A stretch of DNA of 32,962 nucleotides. Origin: JBFWYO01 sp050186335 (lineage in GTDB: Bacteria; Pseudomonadota; Alphaproteobacteria; Bin65). The notes beneath the pieces are model-generated. The model saw only the letters and a list, made by a program, of their open reading frames with translations, made no database searches and was not told where the DNA came from. The DNA is taken from NCBI GenBank assembly GCA_050186335.1, contig JBFWYO010000056.1, positions 1 through 32,962 on the forward strand. The letters are read 5' to 3'. Both the position numbers and the translations under genes were made by a program. Shown here piece by piece: positions 8,453-14,614 of this stretch; positions within the stretch are counted from its first letter, which is position 1, and every line of letters begins with the position of its first letter.

Positions 8453-8805
8453 CCGATCCGCGCGCGTTGGTGGTGTGGACGCACCGCTGGCACTGCTTCG
8501 TCGCGATCCGCGACAACGGCTATTGGCTGACCGTGGACGGCCGCAAGGGCATTCCGGCGGCGAATATCGTCGCCGCGGAGCCGTTCGAGCTCGCGGAATT
8601 CTATCGCGGCAACGGCTATGCCGTGATCGAGGCGCCGCTGCCGCGCCTCGGCGGCAGAAACCTGACGCCGTTCATGCCGGCCACCTGCGTGGCGATGTGC
8701 AAACGATTTCTCGGCGTGCGCGCGTGGTGGGTGCAAACGCCGTCGCAACTGTATCGCCATCTCAGGAGATCCCATGATCAAGTTCGACGCCAATCTGTGG
8801 ATTGA
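8449..8805 (+). CDS. Conserved small phage protein upstream of portal
   Basis: 118 residues, function not known. A compact alpha/beta protein with HRWHCFVAIRDNGYWLTVDGRKG at the N-terminal side and a Cys-containing helix (TPFMPATCVAMCKRFLG) near residue 80, followed by WWVQTPSQLYRHL. Proteins with this Cys-helix and 'TP.QLY' ending are common just before portal genes of related podoviral prophages; the His and Cys could form a papain-like site, but that is a guess. The last 32 bases overlap the next gene, whose strong ribosome site lies inside this frame, so the true C-terminal residues after about RHLRR may be unimportant. Translationally coupled to the 16-codon ORF before it. Confidence 0.75.
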   Translation: MTDPRALVVWTHRWHCFVAIRDNGYWLTVDGRKGIPAANIVAAEPFELAEFYRGNGYAVIEAPLPRLGGRNLTPFMPATCVAMCKRFLGVRAWWVQTPSQLYRHLRRSHDQVRRQSVD

Positions 8806-9013
8806 CGAAACCATCGTGCTGGCATTCGGCGGCAAGCCGAAAACGCCGCCGCCGCCGGAGCCGCCGAAGAAATCGGCGGCCGAAGTCGTGGCCGAAGAAA
8901 CCATCCGCCGCCATCGGCTGCGCAATTCCGGGCCGGGCACCAATATCCTGACCGGCTCGCTGGGCGATACGTCGGCGGCGCCGGTTTCCAGCGTCAAACT
9001 CCTGGGGCAATGA
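8774..9013 (+). CDS. Small Pro-rich phage head-region protein
   Basis: 79 residues with a strong AGGAGA ribosome site (8764-8769) just before the ATG. It has a polyproline stretch (PKTPPPPEPPKK, residues about 22-34), a charged helix, and an ending NILTGSLGDTS...KLLGQ. That ending is typical of small proteins next to the portal gene in many podoviral and siphoviral prophages, which carry an 'ILTG.LG...LLG' tail; their function is not established. Ends one base before the next ATG, so the two are coupled. Confidence 0.75.
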   Translation: MIKFDANLWIDETIVLAFGGKPKTPPPPEPPKKSAAEVVAEETIRRHRLRNSGPGTNILTGSLGDTSAAPVSSVKLLGQ

Positions 9014-9014
9014 C

Positions 9015-9308
9015 ATGACGACCAGCCTGGCACTCGATCTCCTGAACAACGCCGCGGCGACCGGCAATCCGGCGCGCTGGCCCGGCGGCAAGGGCAGCTT
9101 CGTCGTCGCCGGCACGTTCGGCGGCGCGACGGTCAAACTTCAATTGCTCGGACCGGACGGCGCAACCTGGCTCGACGTGAGCGCCGCAACCGCCTTGGCC
9201 GCGGTCGGCCATGCGGTGTTCGAGGCCGGCGCGGGCCAGCTGCGCGCGCTGGTCAGCGGCGGCGCACCGGCGGGGTTGTACGCCAAAGCCGTGCGCATTG
9301 CGGGTTGA
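9015..9308 (+). CDS. Small beta-rich phage protein, unknown function
   Basis: 97 residues. The sequence alternates short beta strands and turns (GGKGSFVVAGTF, VKLQLLGPDGATWLDV, LRALVSGGAPAGLYA), suggesting a small beta sandwich like those used as head decorations or stabilisers. No catalytic motif. It sits between the Pro-rich small protein and the portal gene, in the same transcript, and its ATG begins one base after the previous stop. A virion role is inferred from place and fold type only. Confidence 0.7.
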   Translation: MTTSLALDLLNNAAATGNPARWPGGKGSFVVAGTFGGATVKLQLLGPDGATWLDVSAATALAAVGHAVFEAGAGQLRALVSGGAPAGLYAKAVRIAG

Positions 9309-9312
9309 AGCC

Positions 9313-10950
9313 ATGCAGCAGCAGCGCGCCGAGGATATCCTCAAGCGACAGGAGCAACTGGCCGGCGACCGCGCCGTATGGGAAAGCCATTGGCAGGAGA
9401 TCGGCGACCGCGTGCTGCCGCGCCAGGCCGATTTCGCCCATCGCCGCACGGACGGCGCCAAGCGCACCGACGTGATCTTCGATGCGACCGCCTCGATCGG
9501 GCTCGAACGGTTTGCCGCGGCGATGGAATCCATGCTGACGCCGCGCGGCGGGGTCTGGCACCGGCTGCGCGCGTCCGACGACGGTCTGAACGAGATCGGC
9601 GAGGTGCAGGAATATTTCGACGCGGTGAACAAGATAATGTTCGCCCGCCGCTACGCGCCGCGCGCCAATTTCGCCAGCCAGCAGCACGAGGCTTACATGA
9701 GCCTCGGCGCGTTCGGCACCGGGATCCTGTGCGTCGCCGAGGACGAGGCCGGCGGGCTGGTCTACAAGTCGGTCCATCTCGGCGAGTGCTACCTGGCGGA
9801 AAACCATCGCGGCCAGATCGACACGCTGTTCCGCAAGTTCGAGCTGACGGCCCGGCAGGCCGTGCTCAAGTTTCCGCGCGACTTGCCGGAGTCGATCGTG
9901 CGCGCGTCGGACGCCGAGCCGGATCGCAAGTTCGAGTTCGTTCACGCGGTCTATCCGCGCGACCAGCGAAAAAGGCAACGGCGCGACAAGACGAACAAGC
10001 GGTTCGCGTCCTGCTATGTCTCGATCGAGGGTCGGAGCTTGCTGGGCGAGGGCGGCTTCGACGAGTTTCCGTATATGGTCAGCCGGTACGTGACCGCGCC
10101 GCGCGAAGTCTACGGCCGCTCGCCGGCGATGACGGTTCTGCCGGACATCAAGATGCTCAACGAGATGAGCAAGACGATGATCCGCCAGGCGCATCGGATG
10201 GTCGATCCGCCGCTGCTGCTGGCCGACGACGGCGTGCTGACCAAGATGAACACCCGGCCGGGGGCGCTGAATTTCGGCGGCATCGACGACCAGGGCAGAA
10301 TGCTGGTGCGACCGCTGGAGTCCGGCGGGCAGCTCGATGTCGGCGACGCGATCATGGAGCAGCGCCGCAAGGTCATCAACGACGCGTTCCTGGTCACGCT
10401 GTTTCAGATCCTGGTCGACCAGCCGAGCATGACCGCGACCGAGGCGATGATGCGCGCGCAGGAGAAAGGCGCGCTGCTGGGGCCGACGGTCGGCCGGCAG
10501 CAATCCGAGGCGCTCGGCCCGATGATCGAGCGCGAGGTCGGCCTGCTCTCGCGCCTGGGGCAGTTGCCGCCGATGCCGCAAGCGCTGCGCGCGGCCGCCG
10601 GCGAGTACCGCATCGAGTACGAGTCGCCGCTGTCGCGCGCGCAGCGCGCGGAGGAAGGGATCGGCATCAGCCGCACGCTCGAAATGGTCATGCCGCTGGC
10701 GCAGGCCGATCCGGGTGTGATCGACAATTTCGATCTGGACGCGATCGCCCGCGCGGTCGCCGACGTGCAAGGCATTCCGAAGCGGTTGTTGCGCGACCTG
10801 CGCGAGCGCGACCGGCTGCGCGAGCAGCGCGCGCAGATGCAGCAGGCACAAGCCATGCTGCAGATAGCGCCGGCGGCGGCCGACGCGCTGCAGAAAATCA
10901 CCCGCGCCGGCAAGCACGCCAGGGAGGCCGGCAATGTTCCGATCGGGTAG
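9313..10950 (+). CDS. Portal (head-to-tail connector) protein, T7 gp8-like
   Basis: Forms the dodecameric ring at one capsid vertex through which DNA is packed and the tail attaches. The 545-residue product matches the podoviral connector family (500-560 residues): an N-terminal helical region with DRVLPRQADF and DATASIGLERFAAAMESMLTP, a central wing, PYMVSRYVTAPREVYGRSPA, then MTATEAMMRAQEKGALLGPTVGR and a C-terminal helical crown with coiled-coil character (ERDRLREQRAQMQQAQAM). An upstream extension to 9211 overlaps the previous gene and looks like a shadow; ATG 9313 follows the previous stop by four bases. The 3' end overlaps the next gene by 17 bases. Confidence 0.93.
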   Translation: MQQQRAEDILKRQEQLAGDRAVWESHWQEIGDRVLPRQADFAHRRTDGAKRTDVIFDATASIGLERFAAAMESMLTPRGGVWHRLRASDDGLNEIGEVQEYFDAVNKIMFARRYAPRANFASQQHEAYMSLGAFGTGILCVAEDEAGGLVYKSVHLGECYLAENHRGQIDTLFRKFELTARQAVLKFPRDLPESIVRASDAEPDRKFEFVHAVYPRDQRKRQRRDKTNKRFASCYVSIEGRSLLGEGGFDEFPYMVSRYVTAPREVYGRSPAMTVLPDIKMLNEMSKTMIRQAHRMVDPPLLLADDGVLTKMNTRPGALNFGGIDDQGRMLVRPLESGGQLDVGDAIMEQRRKVINDAFLVTLFQILVDQPSMTATEAMMRAQEKGALLGPTVGRQQSEALGPMIEREVGLLSRLGQLPPMPQALRAAAGEYRIEYESPLSRAQRAEEGIGISRTLEMVMPLAQADPGVIDNFDLDAIARAVADVQGIPKRLLRDLRERDRLREQRAQMQQAQAMLQIAPAAADALQKITRAGKHAREAGNVPIG

Positions 10951-11191
10951 CACGCTTTTGCGCCGGCGCGCAGCGTATCGCCGTCTGTTTCAAAGCCCGC
11001 ACGGCGAAGCCGTGCTGGCCGACCTCAAGCGGTTTTGCCGCGCCGCGACGCCGACCCACACGCCCGGCGATCCCTACACGACGGCCTTCCTCGAAGGCCG
11101 CCGCGAAGTCTGGAATCGCATCGTCGCGCATATCCATTGGGACGAATCCCGCATCGCAACGCTCGCCGAACGGAGAGACGAAGATGACTGA
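10934..11191 (+). CDS. Bbp19-like small phage protein
   Basis: 85 residues with a GGGAGG ribosome site inside the end of the portal gene. The pattern LFQSPHGEAVLADLKRFCRA, then TTAFLEGRREVWNRI and HWDE resembles the small family named after Bbp19 of Bordetella phage BPP-1, found between portal and scaffold genes; the function is unknown. The family name is from memory and was not checked by search. It overlaps the scaffold gene start by eight bases. The relation, with the gene order, is one reason to call this prophage BPP-1/T7-like. Confidence 0.75.
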   Translation: MFRSGSTLLRRRAAYRRLFQSPHGEAVLADLKRFCRAATPTHTPGDPYTTAFLEGRREVWNRIVAHIHWDESRIATLAERRDEDD

Positions 11192-11657
11192 CACCGTTGT
11201 CGACACCAACGCAGTACCGCCGACCGAGCCAGCATCGGATTGGCGCGCCGAAATTCCGCGCGAGCTGCAGATGGAGCCGTCGCTGGCGCGCATCAAGGAT
11301 GTCGGCGGCCTGGCGAAATCCTATGTCGAAGCGCAGCGCATGATCGGCGCCGAGAAAATCCCGCTGCCGCGCGACGGCGACGCGGCGAGTTACGAGGCGT
11401 TCTATCGGCGCCTGGGCCGGCCCGAATCGCCGGACAAATATGTCTTCAAGGTGGGCAACGGCGCGCCGGCGGGCGAGGGCGACAAGTCGTTCCAGCAGGC
11501 GATCGCGCCCGTGCTGCATCGCGCCGGGCTCAATCAGCGCCAAGTCGACATTCTGACCGAGGGCTGGAACCAATATGTCGGCAACGCCACGCAGCTCGAG
11601 CAACAGCATAACCAGATGCGCGGCAACGCGGAGCTCGCCGAGCTGGAGCGCGACTGA
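11184..11657 (+). CDS. Capsid scaffold protein, N-terminal part
   Basis: 157 residues; first part of a scaffold that shapes the procapsid and is lost on maturation. It shows the family signature ELQMEPSLARIKDVGGLAKSYVEAQRMIG (written here as one conserved block at residues about 23-51), then KIPLPRDGDA and FYRRLGRPESPDKYVF. A GGAGAG ribosome site precedes the ATG. The frame stops at TGA 11655-11657 (after AELERD) and, in the same frame nine bases on, an ATG opens the rest of what looks like the same protein. In homologues a Trp-Gly pair follows at this point, so the TGA probably replaces a TGG codon. Other genes here use TGA as stop, so recoding is unlikely. Confidence 0.8.
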   Translation: MTDTVVDTNAVPPTEPASDWRAEIPRELQMEPSLARIKDVGGLAKSYVEAQRMIGAEKIPLPRDGDAASYEAFYRRLGRPESPDKYVFKVGNGAPAGEGDKSFQQAIAPVLHRAGLNQRQVDILTEGWNQYVGNATQLEQQHNQMRGNAELAELERD

Positions 11658-11666
11658 GGTGCCGCG

Positions 11667-11999
11667 ATGCCCGAGCGCATCGGCATGGCGCGGCGCGGCG
11701 CGGTGGCGGCCGGCTTTACCGACGCGAACGCGCTGAACGAGCTGGAGAACAAGATGGGCACCGGCGCCTTCCTGCGCCATTTCGCCAGGATCGGCGAACT
11801 GATCGGCGAGGATGCGGTGATCCACGGCAACGCCAAGCCGTTCGCCTCGACGCCGCAGCAGGCGCGCGCCGAGATCGCCCGGTTGAACGCCGATCCGCAG
11901 TATGTCGCGGCGCTGATGGACAAGGGCCACCCGAACCACAAGCACGCCGCGGCGCAGCGCGCGGCGCTGTACCGCGCGGCGTATCCCGATGCGGCCTAG
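11667..11999 (+). CDS. Capsid scaffold protein, C-terminal part
   Basis: 110 residues in the same frame as the preceding ORF, after an in-frame TGA. The sequence (ALNELENKMGTGAFLRHFARIGELIGED, as a conserved block near residues 25-52, then STPQQARAEIARLNADP and MDKGHPNHKHA) is the usual basic C-terminal capsid-binding end of podoviral scaffolds. The site GAGGTG at 11656-11661, overlapping the TGA and five bases before the ATG, could allow reinitiation, so both halves might be made. Alternatively this is a nonsense-mutated gene. The C-terminal part alone would keep the capsid-binding helix. Confidence 0.75.
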   Translation: MPERIGMARRGAVAAGFTDANALNELENKMGTGAFLRHFARIGELIGEDAVIHGNAKPFASTPQQARAEIARLNADPQYVAALMDKGHPNHKHAAAQRAALYRAAYPDAA

Positions 12000-12003
12000 C
12001 GCC

Positions 12004-12198
12004 ATGAACGCGCTCGAGGCGCGCATCCGCTGTCTGGAGATGGCGGAACGCATCGCCCTGCGCGAAGGCAGGCCGGCGCCGGCGCATCTGGTGGCACTGG
12101 CCGAGCCGTTGCTGGCGTTCGCGCTCGGGCCGAGCGCGCAACCGACGGCGCACGCGGCACCGCATCCGCAATCCCGGCCGCAGAAATTTTCAGGGTAA
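12004..12198 (+). CDS. Small phage protein, unknown
   Basis: 64 residues between scaffold and capsid. An N-terminal amphipathic helix (ALEARIRCLEMAERIALREG) is followed by a short second helix and a Pro/Ala/His-rich tail. No family recognised. An ATG at 11989 in the same frame overlaps the scaffold end; 12004 is chosen because the helix starts there. Small Leu-rich helical proteins at this place are common in related prophages and may help assembly, but I cannot show that here. Confidence 0.6.
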   Translation: MNALEARIRCLEMAERIALREGRPAPAHLVALAEPLLAFALGPSAQPTAHAAPHPQSRPQKFSG

Positions 12199-12353
12199 CC
12201 GGCCTGCCTCGCGCAGACGTTCCTGTTGACCGCCCGAAAGCGGGCCCCCGCGGCGGGCGCTAAACGCAAGAAGGGCTCCCGCAGCGCGCGGCCATCGTGC
12301 CGGCGTCGCGGGGTAACCCCTCCGAAAAGCCAGTCAATCTTTTTGGAGGAACA
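12199..12353 (+). promoter_or_regulatory. Structured leader of the capsid gene
   Basis: 155 untranslated bases before the capsid gene, with a small hairpin GCCCG-AAAG-CGGGC (near 12229-12242) and other GC-rich pairings, ending in a strong TGGAGGA ribosome site before ATG 12354. No clear -10/-35. The leader may favour high capsid yield through mRNA stability or processing. Confidence 0.35.
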
Positions 12354-13241
12354 ATGTCGTTCGAAATACCGTCCTCATTTCGGCAGGATTACAAGGACGC
12401 GGTCGTCCAGCTCCTGCAGCAGCGGGGCAGCCGGTTTCGCCCGACGGTGATGGTGGATACCTTCACCGGCAAGGTGGCTCGCTCCGTGATCCAGATCGGC
12501 GCGGTCAATGCGCGCAAGCGCACGACCCGCCACGGCGACACGCCGCTCATCTCGACGCCCCATGATGCCAGGTGGGTCTATCCCCAGGATTACGACTGGG
12601 CGGACCTGATCGACAACGAGGACGCGCTGAAGGCCGGCGTCACGCTGGCATCGCCGTATGCCATCAATGGCGCGTCGTCGATGGCGCGCGCGATGGACGA
12701 CGAAACCATCGCGGCGTTTTTCGGCAGCGCCAATACCGGCGAGAACGGGCTGAATTCGGTCGCTTTCCCGGCCGCGCAGCAGATCGCCGCGAGCTATGGG
12801 TCGAGCGGCGGCGCGGTCGGCCTGAACGTCGCCAAGCTGCGCGAAGCGCGCCGCCTGTTATGGGCGGCCGAAGCCGATCTCGACAACGATCCGGCCTATG
12901 TCGCGGTGAGCGCCAAGCAGCACGACGATCTGCTGGCCGAAGTGCAGGTCACCAGCACCGACTTCAACGACAAGCCGGTGCTGGTCGAAGGCAAGATCAT
13001 GCGCTTCATGGGCTTCAACTTCGTGCACAGCGAGCGGCTGCAGACCGACGCCAGCGCATACCGGCGCGTGCCGGTGTGGGTGAAGTCGGGCGTGTGCCTC
13101 GGGCTGTGGAACGACATCCAGACCGAAGTCACCGCGCGGCCGGACAAGAACTACGCCAAGCAGGTCTTCGTCACCGGAACCTTCGGTGCCACGCGCATCG
13201 AGGAGAAGAAGGTGGTCGAGATCAAATGCTCGGAAGCGTGA
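12354..13241 (+). CDS. Major capsid protein
   Basis: Main shell protein, 295 residues, HK97-fold group seen in BPP-1-like podoviruses. Family features: the N-terminus with DYKDAVVQLLQQRGSRFRPTV, TRHGDTPLISTPHDARWVYP, then NVAKLREARRLLWAAEADLD (spine helix), and near the end ARPDKNYAKQVFV and GATRIEEKKVVEI. There is a strong ribosome site, as expected for the most abundant virion protein. An upstream in-frame extension to 12297 lies in the leader and is rejected. It is followed 11 bases later by the putative cement protein, then by a terminator at 13766-13824, making a capsid plus cement expression block. Confidence 0.92.
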   Translation: MSFEIPSSFRQDYKDAVVQLLQQRGSRFRPTVMVDTFTGKVARSVIQIGAVNARKRTTRHGDTPLISTPHDARWVYPQDYDWADLIDNEDALKAGVTLASPYAINGASSMARAMDDETIAAFFGSANTGENGLNSVAFPAAQQIAASYGSSGGAVGLNVAKLREARRLLWAAEADLDNDPAYVAVSAKQHDDLLAEVQVTSTDFNDKPVLVEGKIMRFMGFNFVHSERLQTDASAYRRVPVWVKSGVCLGLWNDIQTEVTARPDKNYAKQVFVTGTFGATRIEEKKVVEIKCSEA

Positions 13242-13252
13242 GGAGGTAACCC

Positions 13253-13756
13253 ATGGCAGTAGTCAACGTGAAGGGTGCGGCGCTCACCAACGCCGAATCG
13301 ACGCCGATCGTGAACAACGATGTGACGTTGGTCGGCGGCAGGGTGCGCCGCATCGTCGAAACCGTCGAAGTGGGTGCGTCGGACAGCAACGGGTCGACCT
13401 ATCGGATCGCGCGCATCCACTCGTCGTGGTGCGTGTCGTCGATCAAGGTCTTCAACGATGCGATCACCGGCGGCACGTCGTTCGATATCGGCGTCTACCA
13501 GACCGGTGCGAACGGCGGCGCGGTCGTCGATGCGGACGCCTATGCGTCGGCGGTCGATCTGTCGTCGGCGCGCACCACGGCGCCGCTCGAAGCAGCGTTC
13601 GAAGCGCGCAACATCGACAAGTTGCGCAACAAGGTGTGGCAGGACGCCGGTCTGACCGCCGATCCGCGCCGCGAATACGATCTGGTCGTCACCGCCAACA
13701 CGATCGGCAGTTCCGGCGGCACCGTGAGCGTCGCCGTCGACTACACGATCGATTGA
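13253..13756 (+). CDS. Probable capsid cement/decoration protein
   Basis: 167 residues behind the strongest ribosome site of the region (GAGGAGG). Beta-rich, with Gly/Ser turns and no catalytic motif (RIARIHSSWCVSSIKVF, SFDIGVYQTG, TVSVAVDYTID at the end). In BPP-1 the gene next to the major capsid protein encodes the cement protein that clamps the shell; the same position, size range and fold type suggest the same role here. It is directly followed by a rho-independent terminator. The alternative is a head-closure protein. Function is inferred from position. Confidence 0.75.
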   Translation: MAVVNVKGAALTNAESTPIVNNDVTLVGGRVRRIVETVEVGASDSNGSTYRIARIHSSWCVSSIKVFNDAITGGTSFDIGVYQTGANGGAVVDADAYASAVDLSSARTTAPLEAAFEARNIDKLRNKVWQDAGLTADPRREYDLVVTANTIGSSGGTVSVAVDYTID

Positions 13757-13765
13757 CGGTTCCGC

Positions 13766-13824
13766 GCGGCCGGCCCGCCCGGATGCTTCCCGCGTCCGGG
13801 CGGGCGCGGCCGCTTCGTTTTTTT
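13766..13824 (+). terminator. Rho-independent terminator after capsid block
   Basis: An 11-bp perfect stem GCCCGCCCGGA (13773-13783) with TCCGGGCGGGC (13795-13805), extended by seven more pairs after a one-base bulge (13766-13772 with 13807-13813), is followed by seven T (13818-13824). It ends the capsid/cement transcript, probably partially, because the tail genes follow with no visible promoter. Confidence 0.85.
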
Positions 13825-13839
13825 ATTCGGGAGGCGAGC

Positions 13840-14034
13840 ATGGCAACGCGGCGATACGGGCTTTCGGTCGGCGAAAGGTACAACCAGGTCACGGAAGCGG
13901 TCGGCAGCGCCACGGTCGGCGACGACATCGAACTGACCGTCGACCTGGCGACGGTCGAGCAGCGCGAGCAGATCCTGACCGTGCTCGAACGCATCCGGAT
14001 GTGGATCATCAAAGGCAACTGGCCGCCGGTTTGA
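13840..14034 (+). CDS. Small phage protein, unknown
   Basis: 64 residues; GGAGG ribosome site precedes the ATG, directly after the terminator T tract. The product (N-terminus MATRRYGLSVGERYNQVTE) has a central acidic beta segment (DDIELTVDL) and a C-terminal helix (REQILTVLERIRMWI) ending KGNWPPV. Short proteins of this type occur in the head-tail junction of related prophages. No function known. Possibly part of the tail transcript starting by read-through of the terminator. Confidence 0.7.
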   Translation: MATRRYGLSVGERYNQVTEAVGSATVGDDIELTVDLATVEQREQILTVLERIRMWIIKGNWPPV

Positions 14035-14047
14035 CGGGGAACAGCTC

Positions 14048-14611
14048 ATGGCATCCGACGTGCAGATCTGCAATCTGGCGCTCCAAAAACTCGGCCAGCC
14101 GGCGCTGATTTCGCTGGCCGACAATTCGCGCGCCGGCCGCGAGTGCGCCAACGCGTTCGCGCCCGCGCGCGATGCGGTGCTGCGCGACCATCCGTGGAAT
14201 TTCGCGCTCGAACGGGCGGCGCTGGCCGAGCTTTCGACCGCGCCGGCGTGGGGCTATTTTCATCAATATCAACTGCCGGCGGATTGCCTGCGCGTGCTCG
14301 AAGTCGAGGGCGACGGGCAATATCCGTGGAAGCTGGAAGGCGGCCGGCTGCTCAGCGATGCCGGCGCGCCGCTACATATAAGGTATGTCAGGCGGGTCAG
14401 CGATCCGACGCTGTTCGATTCGCTGTTCGTTCACGCGCTGGCCGCGCGGCTGGCCTACGAGCTGGCCGAGGCGCTGACCCAATCCAACACCAAAAAAGAC
14501 CAGGCCGCGCAGGATTACAGCGCGCTGCTGCGCATGGCCAAGCGCGCCGACGGCCAGGAAGGCTCGCCCGACGATTATCCCGAAGACGACTGGGTCACGG
14601 TGCGGGGCTGA
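14048..14611 (+). CDS. Tail tubular protein A-like (T7 gp11-like adaptor)
   Basis: Ring protein that fits below the portal and joins it to the nozzle. The 187-residue product has the family opening (VQICNLALQKLGQPAL, SRAGRECANAFAPARDAVLR, DHPWNFALERA), a beta part with YQLPADCLRVLEVEG, and a C-terminal helix. The length matches T7 gp11 (about 196). It is followed three bases later by tail tubular protein B, the usual partner, which supports the call. Confidence 0.9.
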   Translation: MASDVQICNLALQKLGQPALISLADNSRAGRECANAFAPARDAVLRDHPWNFALERAALAELSTAPAWGYFHQYQLPADCLRVLEVEGDGQYPWKLEGGRLLSDAGAPLHIRYVRRVSDPTLFDSLFVHALAARLAYELAEALTQSNTKKDQAAQDYSALLRMAKRADGQEGSPDDYPEDDWVTVRG

Positions 14612-14614
14612 GCC

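Noticed and set aside
11655..11657. TGA read as tryptophan throughout the genome
   Set aside because: Many genes here, including glpK, the terminases and coxL, end in TGA at the expected length, so TGA is a normal stop.
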